Shown here in pieces: positions 42,665-50,453 of a stretch of 64,000 nucleotides of DNA. The stretch lies in NCBI GenBank assembly GCA_023415825.1, contig JAEZJF010000016.1, positions 1-64,000 on the forward strand, written 5' to 3'. The notes below the pieces were generated by a model. It was not told where the DNA came from, did no database searches, and saw only the letters and a list, made by a program, of their open reading frames with translations. The position numbers were made by a program, and so were the translations under genes. This DNA comes from Bacillota bacterium. GTDB lineage: Bacteria; Bacillota; Clostridia; DSM-8532. How positions within the stretch are numbered: position 1 is the first letter of the stretch; the number at the start of each line of letters is the position of its first letter.

Positions 42665-43299
42665 GAATTTATGATATTTCCATGGATATTTTTTATGAGA
42701 TGCCGGTTTATAAGGGTAAGAGTTTAAAAAGGCCTGTTATAAAGGTTGAAAGCGATTATACAACCGGGTCGGTATATGAGACCCGGCTTGATATGAATAT
42801 GCATACAGGCACCCATTTGGATTCACCACTGCATATTTTACAGGATGGAAAAAATCTTGACTCGATAGATTTGGAAAGAGTGGTCAGGCCATGCAAGGTC
42901 TTAGATCTTAAGGATGCCGAAGATAAAATAACAGAGGCACATTTGGTTCAAAAGAATATTCAATCGGGTGATTTTATCCTGTTAAAAACAAAAAACTCCT
43001 TTTTGGATATATTAGAGGGAGAATTTATCTATCTGGATAAAACAGGAGCTGAGTACTTAAAAGACAAAGGTATTTCCGGGGTAGGCATTGATTCCCTCGG
43101 TATTGAAAGGAGTCAACCAGAGCATGAGACTCATAAGACGCTTTTAAAAGCGGATATTATTATTCTTGAGGGCCTTAGGCTCAAAGAGGTTGACGAAGGC
43201 GAATACCTGCTTGTGGCAGCACCAATAAAGGTTGTGGGTGTAGAGGCGGCTCCGGCAAGAGCATTGTTAATAGAGGGCTTCCATATTCCCGTGAGATAA
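42661..43299 (+). CDS. Cyclase-family metal-dependent hydrolase (kynurenine formamidase-like)
   Basis: Protein of 212 residues in the cyclase/KynB family, with the metal-binding signature MHTGTHLDSPLH (HxGTHxDxPxH). Further family segments are GDFILLKTK, GVGIDSLGIERS and IILEGLRLKEVDEGEYLLVAAP. Known members hydrolyse N-formylkynurenine or similar amides, but clostridial copies in this position have no established substrate. It starts at the ATG that overlaps the zwf stop codon; the earlier in-frame GTG at 42649 would lie inside zwf. Confidence 0.86.
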   Translation: MRIYDISMDIFYEMPVYKGKSLKRPVIKVESDYTTGSVYETRLDMNMHTGTHLDSPLHILQDGKNLDSIDLERVVRPCKVLDLKDAEDKITEAHLVQKNIQSGDFILLKTKNSFLDILEGEFIYLDKTGAEYLKDKGISGVGIDSLGIERSQPEHETHKTLLKADIIILEGLRLKEVDEGEYLLVAAPIKVVGVEAAPARALLIEGFHIPVR

Positions 43300-43348
43300 G
43301 CCTTCGGAATATGCTATACATAAGGGTAAATAATAAAGGAGCTTATTT

Positions 43349-44263
43349 ATGCTTGATATCATTATAATCGGAGGGGGCCCTGCAGGCTTTTCCGCGGCAC
43401 TTTATGCGGCTAGAGCCAAGTTAAATATTTTAGTCATTGAAAAGTCGTCTTTTGGCGGACAGATGTCAAAGGCCAATGAAATGGAAAATTACCCGGGTTT
43501 TGAAGTGATAAGCGGCAGCGGTTTAGCTGTAAAAATGGCCGATCAGGCCAAAAAATTTGGAGCACGAATAGTTTCGGAAGAAGTAACGGATGTCATTCTT
43601 GATGGCAGGATAAAGGTTGTCAAGACCAGTGAGAACATCTACAAGTCATCTGCTGTTATTCTCTGCATGGGAGCATCGCCAAAAGAGCTTGGATTGCCCC
43701 ATGAAGAAAACCTAATCGGGTCAGGAATATCCTATTGTGCGACCTGTGACGGAGCCTTTTTCAAAGGTCGGGATGTTGCCGTTATCGGCGGTGGTGATAC
43801 GGCTGCCGAAGATGCTCTATACCTCTCCAGGTTCTGCAACAAGATTTTTTTGGTTCATCGCAGAGATCGTATGCGGGCAACCCAGGTCTTGCAGGATTCT
43901 GTCTTCAAACATTCCAAAATTATACCTATGTGGAATTCGGTTTTAGAAGAGATAATTGGAGATACTAAGGTTGAAGGAATAAAAATCAGGAACGTAAAAA
44001 CTCAGAAGCATTCAAGCAAGAGCGTCAGCGGGATTTTTGTCGCCATAGGAAATGTACCCAACAACCAGTTGGTAAATGGTAAGATTGAGCTTACCCAAAA
44101 TGGTTATATTAAGACTGATGAAGGCATGAAGACTCATATACCCGGAGTATTTGCAGCGGGAGATATTCGTGAGAAGTCACTCAGACAAGTGGTGACAGCA
44201 GCTTCGGACGGAGCGTTAGCAGCTTATTCGGCCCAAAATTATATCAATGAAAACAATTTGTGA
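43349..44263 (+). CDS. trxB: Thioredoxin reductase
   Basis: Flavoprotein of 304 residues that passes electrons from NADPH to thioredoxin-type partners. The FAD site is IIGGGPAGFSAALYAARA, the redox-active disulfide is Cys130-Ala-Thr-Cys133 in SYCATCDGAFF, the NADPH site is VIGGGDTAAEDALYLS and the second FAD motif is GVFAAGDIREKSLRQVVTAA. Length and motif spacing are normal. ATG with AAAGGAG upstream. It is the third gene of the zwf set. No thioredoxin gene is visible next to it; the DUF1858 protein and MsrAB downstream are possible functional partners. Confidence 0.95.
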   Translation: MLDIIIIGGGPAGFSAALYAARAKLNILVIEKSSFGGQMSKANEMENYPGFEVISGSGLAVKMADQAKKFGARIVSEEVTDVILDGRIKVVKTSENIYKSSAVILCMGASPKELGLPHEENLIGSGISYCATCDGAFFKGRDVAVIGGGDTAAEDALYLSRFCNKIFLVHRRDRMRATQVLQDSVFKHSKIIPMWNSVLEEIIGDTKVEGIKIRNVKTQKHSSKSVSGIFVAIGNVPNNQLVNGKIELTQNGYIKTDEGMKTHIPGVFAAGDIREKSLRQVVTAASDGALAAYSAQNYINENNL

Positions 44264-44306
44264 TTTAAATCACAGATTGGCCTATGCTTTTGATATAAGG
44301 TATAAT
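44259..44306 (+). promoter_or_regulatory. CRP/FNR-like palindrome and promoter upstream of the DUF1858 gene
   Basis: TGTGATTTAAATCACA (44259-44274) is a perfect 16-bp palindrome matching the CRP consensus TGTGA-N6-TCACA. It overlaps the trxB stop codon. TTGGCC (44277-44282), 18 bases and TATAAT (44301-44306) follow, so the palindrome is centred about 45 bases before the likely transcription start, the position of an activator touching RNA polymerase. Confidence 0.65.
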
Positions 44307-44360
44307 TGGATACTGATGTGATAGTAAAAGACTAAAATACAACATTTAAGGAGGCCCACG

Positions 44361-44546
44361 ATGAAAGTAACAAAGGATATGACCATTGGACAGGTTCTTC
44401 AGGCAAACCCGCAAGCAGCAAGGATTTTAATGAGCTTTGGAATGGGTTGCATTGGATGCCCCTCTTCACAGGCTGAGACACTGGAAGAAGCATCTATGGT
44501 ACATGGCATGAACGTAGATGAATTATTGAATGCTTTGAATCAATAA
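44361..44546 (+). CDS. DUF1858-domain protein (hybrid-cluster-protein-associated redox disulfide type)
   Basis: Small cytoplasmic protein of 61 residues. The DUF1858 pattern is complete: TKDMTIGQVLQANPQAARIL, FGMGCIGCPSS with a Cys-X2-Cys pair, and ETLEEASMVHGMNVDELLNAL. Members are found alone or fused to redox proteins and are annotated as hybrid-cluster-protein-associated redox disulfide domains. The CxxC and the position between trxB and msrAB support a thiol-redox role. Strong AAGGAGG ribosome binding site. It has its own promoter with a CRP/FNR-like site and its own terminator. Confidence 0.85.
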   Translation: MKVTKDMTIGQVLQANPQAARILMSFGMGCIGCPSSQAETLEEASMVHGMNVDELLNALNQ

Positions 44547-44561
44547 ATTTCCTTTACGGTG

Positions 44562-44610
44562 AAAAGACTCAGAGGCTGAGACCTGAAAGGGTTCGGGCTG
44601 AGTCTTTTTT
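44562..44610 (+). terminator. Terminator after the DUF1858 gene
   Basis: AAAAGACTCAG (44562-44572) pairs with CTGAGTCTTTT (44598-44608), and the right arm runs into TTTTTT. The 25-base loop is partly self-complementary. Classical intrinsic terminator form. Confidence 0.8.
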
Positions 44611-44639
44611 GTACATTAATTTGAAAGGCATGAAGAGTG

Positions 44640-45629
44640 ATGAATATGGGAGATGATTTTATCAAGCATGCGACCTTTGCAGGGGGCTGTTTCTGGTGTA
44701 TGGTGAAGCCTTTTGACCAATATGAAGGAGTCATAAGCGTCATCTCGGGTTATACAGGAGGCCACTCACCAAATCCGACCTATGAGAAGGTTTGCACAGG
44801 AACAACAGGTCATTATGAGGCTGTGGATATCGTATATGATGAAAGAAAGATCTCCTATGAGGAGCTTCTTACTATTTTCTGGAGACAAATTGATCCGACT
44901 GATCCAGGCGGACAGTTTGGGGATAGGGGGCAATCCTATCAAACTGCTATTTTTACCCATGATGATATCCAGAAGGTTGCTGCAGAAAAGTCGAAGGACG
45001 ACCTGGATAAAAGCGGACTTTTTGATAGGCCCATAGCAACTAGAATACTCCCGGCAACCACATTCTACCAGGCTGAAGATTACCATCAGCACTATTACAA
45101 AAAGAATTCAACCCATTACAATCGTTATTTTTCTGCATCAGGACGTATGGCCTTTCAAAAAGAGAAGTGGGATAGGAATGCGAGAAAGGCAAAAGACGTC
45201 AAAAACCGCCTGACGCACATGCAGTTTGAGGTTACGCAAAAAGATGCCACTGAGCCACCCTTTAACAATGAATACTGGAACAATCATGAAGAAGGCCTTT
45301 ATGTGGATGTGGTAAGTGGAGAGCCGCTGTTTACATCATTGGACAAATTTGATTCAAGCTGTGGATGGCCTAGTTTCACTCGCCCTATTAAGGATAAGGC
45401 CGTTGTAAACAAGCTGGATCTTACCCATGGCATGAGCCGGATAGAGGTGCGTTCTATGGCCGCTAACAGCCATTTAGGCCATGTTTTTGATGACGGTCCT
45501 AAAGAGTCCGGGGGCTTGCGTTATTGTATAAACTCTGCATCCTTACGCTTTATTCCAAAGGATAGGCTGGAGGAAGAAGGGTATGGAGAGTATAGGGTGC
45601 TTTTTCCTCATGAATCGACCCGTATATAA
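44640..45629 (+). CDS. msrAB: Fused peptide methionine sulfoxide reductase MsrA-MsrB
   Basis: Repairs oxidised methionine; 329 residues with both stereo-specific enzymes in one chain. The MsrA part (about 1-160) has the catalytic cysteine in GGCFWCM and the conserved YTGGHSPNPTYEKVCTGTTGHYEAV. The MsrB part (about 190-325) has CGWPSFTRPI, RSMAANSHLGHVFDDGP and the catalytic cysteine in LRYCINSASLRF. The MsrB zinc-site CxxC pairs are not evident. The start is among GTG 44637, ATG 44640 and ATG 44646; 44640 was chosen, with GAAAGG upstream. Reduction probably depends on the thioredoxin system whose reductase is encoded upstream. It converges on the chemoreceptor gene. Confidence 0.95.
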   Translation: MNMGDDFIKHATFAGGCFWCMVKPFDQYEGVISVISGYTGGHSPNPTYEKVCTGTTGHYEAVDIVYDERKISYEELLTIFWRQIDPTDPGGQFGDRGQSYQTAIFTHDDIQKVAAEKSKDDLDKSGLFDRPIATRILPATTFYQAEDYHQHYYKKNSTHYNRYFSASGRMAFQKEKWDRNARKAKDVKNRLTHMQFEVTQKDATEPPFNNEYWNNHEEGLYVDVVSGEPLFTSLDKFDSSCGWPSFTRPIKDKAVVNKLDLTHGMSRIEVRSMAANSHLGHVFDDGPKESGGLRYCINSASLRFIPKDRLEEEGYGEYRVLFPHESTRI

Positions 45630-45630
45630 G

Positions 45631-45667
45631 AAAAATGCTCATAACCTTTCAGGCTGTGAGCATTTTT
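45631..45667. terminator. Bidirectional terminator between msrAB and the chemoreceptor gene
   Basis: AAAAATGCTCA (45631-45641) and TGAGCATTTTT (45657-45667) form an 11-bp stem with A- and T-tracts on the two sides, suited to ending transcription from both convergent genes. Confidence 0.85.
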
Positions 45668-45708
45668 AGCAATTTACGGGTCTTTAGCTTATATAACTAG
45701 TTACTCTT

Positions 45709-46959
45709 TTAGCGGAGCTTGTACTTTTTAAGCTTGTTGTTAAGATCAACTACCAGATCGCCAAGACTCTTGGACGCTTGCTGCAATTCTGCAAAGGATT
45801 TGATCTGTGTCTCGGTTGTCGCTGTCATCTCCTGGCTGGAAGCGGCTGTTTGCTGAGATACAGAAGAGATATGCTCAATCGAAAGAATGACCTCATCCTT
45901 GTCTTTCTGCATTTTAGCCACAGCCTCATTAACTTTTTTGAATTTGTCGACAATGGTAAAGATGGCGTTGGCAATATCATCAAAGGCATTCTTTGTTTTA
46001 TCAACCGACATGATCTGCTCTTCGGATGCTTTCCTTAAGTCTGCCATGACCTGAACAGCCATTTTGGATTCATCTCTGATGCTTTCAACAAGATTGGTGA
46101 TCTCAAGGGTGGAGGCTCTGCTCTGATCGGCCAGCTTTCTGACCTCATCTGCTACTACCGCAAAGCCCAGGCCCGCCTCACCTGCGCGAGCAGCCTCAAT
46201 GGCTGCGTTTAACGCCAGAAGATTGGTTTGCTCGGTTATGCTCTCGATGGATGAGGTAAATGAACTGATTTGCTGTACCGTGTTAACCAGATTTTCCATA
46301 ACGGAGAATATCTTCTCTGAAGCGGAAAAATTCATTTCTGATTTTGTTCTTAATACTTCTACTGCTTCCACACCGGCGCTGTTGACATAACCTATTTTTT
46401 CGGTTTCGGCAGTAATATCACTATAGCTTTCGTAAACGTTGTTTATTTGATCAGACAATTTGTCAGCCGACAGAACCCCGTTTTGGGCTTCTTCTGCCTG
46501 ACTGGTTGCGCCCTTGGATATGTCGTCAACGGTTCGTGCAATGAGGTTAATAGCATCAAAGGCCCCGTTGGATACTTCATCAACTGTGTAAGATGCGCCT
46601 TTAATAGCCAGAGATAATTGAAAGAAACCGTCTATCAGGTTTCTGATATCACTTAAAACGGAATTGACCGATGAGGCAACTCCACCTAAAATTCCATAGT
46701 CATTAGAATTAACAAAAACTGAGAAATCGCCTTCCTTGATTTTCTGCATTTCCTTTGAGAAACTTCCGGCAAGACGCTTAATGGATAACTCTAAAACTAA
46801 TCTGACTGCTAAAGTATTAATAAGTGCAAATACAGGGAAGATCAATAATAAAAGCCAGTAATTTGTTAGGATACTGAAAAGAACACCTATCGCAAGCCCG
46901 ACCAATGATGAAATGCCTAAGACCATGTTGTTGAGATTTCGTGTCTTGCCTTCTTTCAT
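45709..46959 (-). CDS. Methyl-accepting chemotaxis protein without an extracellular sensing domain
   Basis: Chemoreceptor signalling protein of 416 residues. Two adjacent membrane helices near the start (about 10-30 and 35-55, the latter LLLLIFPVFALINTLAVRLVL) are separated by only a few residues, so there is almost nothing outside the cell. A short HAMP-like linker is followed by the cytoplasmic coiled coil with the highly conserved hairpin tip SITEQTNLLALNAAIEAARAGEAGLGFAVVADEVRKLA. It would sense something inside the cell or in the membrane, or receive signals from other proteins. The start at 46959 follows GGAGGATGTTAAT; a TTG five codons earlier overlaps that box. No chemotaxis genes lie nearby. 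Confidence 0.92.
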   Translation of the reverse strand: MKEGKTRNLNNMVLGISSLVGLAIGVLFSILTNYWLLLLIFPVFALINTLAVRLVLELSIKRLAGSFSKEMQKIKEGDFSVFVNSNDYGILGGVASSVNSVLSDIRNLIDGFFQLSLAIKGASYTVDEVSNGAFDAINLIARTVDDISKGATSQAEEAQNGVLSADKLSDQINNVYESYSDITAETEKIGYVNSAGVEAVEVLRTKSEMNFSASEKIFSVMENLVNTVQQISSFTSSIESITEQTNLLALNAAIEAARAGEAGLGFAVVADEVRKLADQSRASTLEITNLVESIRDESKMAVQVMADLRKASEEQIMSVDKTKNAFDDIANAIFTIVDKFKKVNEAVAKMQKDKDEVILSIEHISSVSQQTAASSQEMTATTETQIKSFAELQQASKSLGDLVVDLNNKLKKYKLR

Positions 46960-47120
46960 ATTAACATCCTCCAAAAATAAATTACTTTAAAAACAAGTAA
47001 ACAAGTAAATTTGAAGCGGTATTAATTCCATATCTGTTTACTAATCATATCATAAATTGGTAAAAAGGAAAACAAAATATTCCTCAATTATCCACAATCA
47101 TACAAGATAGGCATTTGTTT

Positions 47121-47615
47121 TTACAAGATATGATTTAATATAGTGTTAATACACTGCTCCATATCTTTGCCGGAGCAGTCTATTACGGTTTCGGCATATT
47201 TTTTATATAAGGGCACCCTTTTATCATATACATCTTTCAGCGTGGCCCCCTTTCCCATGACGATACCTCTGGTGGTAATATTTTTAAGGCGCTTTTCAAT
47301 TTCTTCACAGGTGACATGTAAATAAATTACTTGGCCCATCTTTTTCAAGTGGTCCATGGCCTTCTCAGAATAAATGACGCTTCCGCCTGTGGCAATGACG
47401 CAGCCTGTTAATTCCAAATCAGATATGACGCTTTCTTCAATTTGAAGGAAGCGATCAATTCCGTCGTGATCGATAATATTCTGAAGCAGCCTGCCCTGGG
47501 ATTTTTGTATGAGCAGATCCGTATCTATAAACTGCAGCCCCAGTGTCTTGGCGAGAATGACGCCCAAAGTGCTTTTGCCGACTGCCGGCATGCCGATAAG
47601 TATGATGTTTCTCAT
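47121..47615 (-). CDS. aroK: Shikimate kinase
   Basis: Phosphorylates shikimate in aromatic amino-acid synthesis; 164 residues, a normal length. It has the P-loop GMPAVGKST, the shikimate-binding region LQFIDTDLLIQKS, Arg-containing RFLQIEESV and the conserved ATGGSVIYSEKAM. The lid region lies around RGIVMGKGATLKDVYDKRVPLYK. Two ATGs are possible; the second (47615) has GAGG eight bases upstream and was chosen. It stands alone, without other shikimate-pathway genes. The 46960-47120 gap before it contains AT-rich sequence with no gene that I can support. Confidence 0.9.
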   Translation of the reverse strand: MRNIILIGMPAVGKSTLGVILAKTLGLQFIDTDLLIQKSQGRLLQNIIDHDGIDRFLQIEESVISDLELTGCVIATGGSVIYSEKAMDHLKKMGQVIYLHVTCEEIEKRLKNITTRGIVMGKGATLKDVYDKRVPLYKKYAETVIDCSGKDMEQCINTILNHIL

Positions 47616-47654
47616 GATTAACCTCATAAATGATAAAACTATATAAAATTTATT

Positions 47655-47681
47655 CAGGAGAGCCCTGACAGAGCTCTCCTG
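47655..47681 (-). terminator. Probable terminator of the AraC-type gene
   Basis: A 9-bp stem CAGGAGAGC (47655-47663) with GCTCTCCTG (47673-47681), loop of 9 bases. Read on the minus strand it is followed by AATAAATTTT, a weak U-tail. Confidence 0.6.
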
Positions 47682-47703
47682 CTTGATAACGGGTCAAAGC
47701 TTA

Positions 47704-48612
47704 TTACAAATTCAACTGCCTCACTGGCCTGGCCTCAATGTAGCCTCTATACCCCATAGGAGCAAGCTGGAATCGAGGCCCGTCCTCATCGGCCCATTTG
47801 AAACCGTAAATCTCGGGATTATAGTTTTTCATGACCTCCCAGAGCTCTTCAATGGCATCGCTATACTTTTCTTCATCGTAAGGCTGTCCCTGAAAGACCA
47901 TCATTTTGCAAGCCGGGAGATCAATGATCTCATAGCCCTGAGGGGGCTCACCCTTATAATCTGCGGGTACTTCCACGCCCTGAGCATAAACGGATGTGCC
48001 GGGTTTTCTTAAATTCTCCGGAAGCCACATGCCAATGGGCTCATAGAGCGCTTCTTTAATACCCGAAAGGATATTCCATACCTCGCAGCCGACTTCTTCA
48101 CAATATTCAAAATAGTGCGGTGCTTTAATGCCGCGTTTGAGTATCAGTTTCCTTTCAGGGCGGTCAACCACCTGGACAAAAACAGTGTTTGGGTTTGATT
48201 TTTTCATGGTGCAATCCACTCCTTTTTGTAATCTCAGGTAATAGTCATGGATGTGTTGGGGAAGAAAAAGCCTCAGGGTCGGAGAATTCTTGCAAAAGCT
48301 CTGAGGAGTTATCCCGAATTCTTTGGAGAATGCCCGGGTAAACCCCTCGTGGGAGCCAAAAACAAAGTCAAAGGCTACATCAATGATTTTTGCCCCTTCA
48401 TTCCTAAGCTTCACAGCTGCTCGAGATAACCGTAAGGCTCGGATGTATTCAAAGGGGGCTTTACCCGTTAACGCTTTGAAGATTCTGGCCGAGTGCCATG
48501 GCGAATACCCTGCGGCATCGGCCAGCATGCGAAGCGTAATGGGCTCAGTGATATGGTCTTCAATGAAATTCTGCATCCGTTGAACCGCATTTATCTTTTC
48601 CCAATTTTCCAT
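47704..48612 (-). CDS. AraC-family regulator with GyrI-like effector-binding domain
   Basis: Regulator of 302 residues: two AraC helix-turn-helix motifs at the N-terminus (ITLRMLADAAGYSPWHSARIFK and IIDVAFDFVFGSHEGFTRAFSKEFGITPQSF) followed by a GyrI/BmrR-type ligand domain (about 145-302, with VQVVDRPERKLILKRGIKAP and YEIIDLPACKMMVFQG). This arrangement is that of Rob/SoxS-like and drug-responsive activators that bind hydrophobic or cationic compounds. ATG at 48612 after GAGGTGAG; longer frames have no ribosome binding site. No obvious transporter gene is next to it; corA is encoded upstream on the same strand, 60 bases away. Confidence 0.9.
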   Translation of the reverse strand: MENWEKINAVQRMQNFIEDHITEPITLRMLADAAGYSPWHSARIFKALTGKAPFEYIRALRLSRAAVKLRNEGAKIIDVAFDFVFGSHEGFTRAFSKEFGITPQSFCKNSPTLRLFLPQHIHDYYLRLQKGVDCTMKKSNPNTVFVQVVDRPERKLILKRGIKAPHYFEYCEEVGCEVWNILSGIKEALYEPIGMWLPENLRKPGTSVYAQGVEVPADYKGEPPQGYEIIDLPACKMMVFQGQPYDEEKYSDAIEELWEVMKNYNPEIYGFKWADEDGPRFQLAPMGYRGYIEARPVRQLNL

Positions 48613-48672
48613 GTTCTCACCTCTCATCAAGAGGATAGCACAGAGTGCTTGAGACATTCTTGACCTGCCTTG

Positions 48673-49749
48673 CTAAATCCATTTCTTTTTCTTAAAGTAC
48701 CTCAGCATCAGCACGGCAATGGTAATCATGACCACCCATACCAATGGATAGGCCAAGGGTGATTGAAGCTCTGGCATGAACCGGAAATTCATGCCGTAAA
48801 CACCCGCAATAAAGGTCAATGGCATAAAAACTGTGGAGATGATAGTTAAAACCTTCATCACTTCATTGAGTTTATTACTCAAGGTTGAAAGATAGATATC
48901 CAGCATACCCGACAGAATATCTCGAATCGTCTCGGTGGTGTCCATTAACTGAACAACATGATCATAAACATCCCGGAGGTATACTTGGGTGGGCGGCTGC
49001 ACACGTGAAGCTTCCTCCCGTAAAAGCCAGCTGGAAACCTCCCGAAGGGGCCATATGGCTTTATGGAGGGTCAGGGCTTCTCTCTTAAGCCCCTGAATGA
49101 GTTGAAGAACGTCATCCTTGCCCCCGGTTGCTAAAAGGTCTTCAGCTACCTCAATCCTTTCATCAAGCCCCTCGAGAACTACAAAATAATTGTCAACCAT
49201 GGCATCAATGAGGGTATACATAAGGAAATCCGGACCTGACTTGCGGATTTTTCCTATTCCATTCCGAATACGATCACGGACGCTTTCAAATACGTCATAG
49301 TGTTTTTCGTCGCCTTCCTGGATGGACAGCACATAATCTTTACCCACTATGAGGCTTACCTGTTCGCCTATAAGCTCGTTTTTTTCTTCGCTGAAATAGA
49401 GCATGCGCAGAACAACATAAAGGTAATCCTCATAGTCCTCTATTTTAGGGCGTTGACTGGTATTCGCAATATCCTCCAGCACCAGGGGATGAAGTCCGAA
49501 ACGCTCGCCGAGAAACTCTAACAGACTCAGATCCTGAATGCCGTCTATATTGATCCAGGTTACGGTTTCAGGACTGTGGAAAGCCACACAATCATTGAGG
49601 CTTGTGGCAATGCGCTCCTTATAAGTGTTTTCGTCATAGTTGAAAACCGACACATTGGTCTTTTCCCTATAGACCCTTCCAATATGCACCAGACTTCCGG
49701 GTGGAAGGCCCGCTTTTGTAGATCTTTTTTTTACGTTATTGCGCCCCAT
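48673..49749 (-). CDS. corA: CorA-family magnesium/divalent-cation transporter
   Basis: Membrane channel subunit of 358 residues. A long cytoplasmic N-terminal domain (about 1-295, with LEDIANTSQRPKIEDYEDYLYVVLRML) precedes two C-terminal membrane helices. The diagnostic selectivity motif Gly-Met-Asn is present in YGMNFRFMPEL between them, and the C-terminus is basic (KKKKW). Functions as a pentamer for Mg2+ (or Co2+/Ni2+) uptake. Length and layout are normal. The ATG has only a weak ribosome binding site. Confidence 0.94.
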   Translation of the reverse strand: MGRNNVKKRSTKAGLPPGSLVHIGRVYREKTNVSVFNYDENTYKERIATSLNDCVAFHSPETVTWINIDGIQDLSLLEFLGERFGLHPLVLEDIANTSQRPKIEDYEDYLYVVLRMLYFSEEKNELIGEQVSLIVGKDYVLSIQEGDEKHYDVFESVRDRIRNGIGKIRKSGPDFLMYTLIDAMVDNYFVVLEGLDERIEVAEDLLATGGKDDVLQLIQGLKREALTLHKAIWPLREVSSWLLREEASRVQPPTQVYLRDVYDHVVQLMDTTETIRDILSGMLDIYLSTLSNKLNEVMKVLTIISTVFMPLTFIAGVYGMNFRFMPELQSPLAYPLVWVVMITIAVLMLRYFKKKKWI

Positions 49750-49773
49750 TTTACATACCGCTTTCTCATTGGG

Positions 49774-50190
49774 TTAATCACCAATTATTTTTATTAATAC
49801 GCGTTTTTCCCGCTTTCCATCGTATTCGCCGTAAAAAATTTGTTCCCAGGTTCCAAAATCCAACTGCCCCTTGGTAATGGCCACCACCGCTTCGCGACCC
49901 ATAAGCTGACGCTTCAGGTGTGCATCGGCATTATCCTCAAATCCGTTATGGGCATATTGGGAGTGAGGCTTTTCAGGGGCCAGCTTCTCAAGCCACCGTT
50001 CAAAGTCGGCATGGAGTCCGCCTTCATCGTCATTTATAAAAACGCTGGCTGTAATATTCATGGCATTGACCAATATAAGTCCCTCTTGGATTCCGCTCTC
50101 ATGTAGGCATCCCTCTACTTCAGGTGTAATGTTCAAATAACCCCTTCTCGTGGGCATATTAATCTTAAGCTCTTTTCTAAAAGATTTCAT
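49774..50190 (-). CDS. YjbQ/UPF0047-family protein
   Basis: Protein of 138 residues matching the YjbQ family throughout: RGYLNITPEVEGCLHESGIQEGLILVNAMNITASVFINDDE, the conserved histidine in YAHN and LDFGTWEQIFYGEYDGKREKRVLIKIIG at the end. Some members have thiamin-phosphate synthase activity in vitro, but the physiological role is unresolved. ATG at 50190 preceded by AGAGG. It is divergent from the cyclic-di-GMP protein gene and lies 24 bases upstream of corA on the same strand. Confidence 0.88.
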   Translation of the reverse strand: MKSFRKELKINMPTRRGYLNITPEVEGCLHESGIQEGLILVNAMNITASVFINDDEGGLHADFERWLEKLAPEKPHSQYAHNGFEDNADAHLKRQLMGREAVVAITKGQLDFGTWEQIFYGEYDGKREKRVLIKIIGD

Positions 50191-50417
50191 TTGTGACACC
50201 TCTTTAAAATGTTTTCTTTCTCATAGCCAGCATACCCTTCTTGAAAGAGACTATGTCTGTCAATACTATTCTAAGTCATGCAGGAGATAAATGGAAGAAC
50301 AGTGCTACTGGATTTTGTATCCATAAGTTGCAATTTACATTAAAAAACAGGTATTTTCTACTAATGCTATAGGGTAGGTTAACCGATAAAATCATTGGAT
50401 AATGATTTGATTTAAAA

Positions 50418-50444
50418 CCGGAAAATTATCTTTTTCCGGGAGGT
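50418..50444 (+). promoter_or_regulatory. Hairpin touching the ribosome binding site of the cyclic-di-GMP gene
   Basis: CCGGAAAA (50418-50425) pairs with TTTTCCGG (50432-50439); the next bases complete GGGAGG, the ribosome binding site (50438-50443), so the stem overlaps its first two bases. A candidate promoter TTGCAA (50328-50333), 18 bases, TATTTT lies upstream. Confidence 0.5.
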
Positions 50445-50453
50445 TAGGTAGAA

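Noticed and set aside
44562..44610. Resemblance of the terminator loop (GGCTGAGACC...) to a TPP riboswitch
   Set aside because: Only short fragments match; the conserved core, its spacing and a downstream thiamin gene are missing. The whole folds as a simple terminator of the preceding gene.
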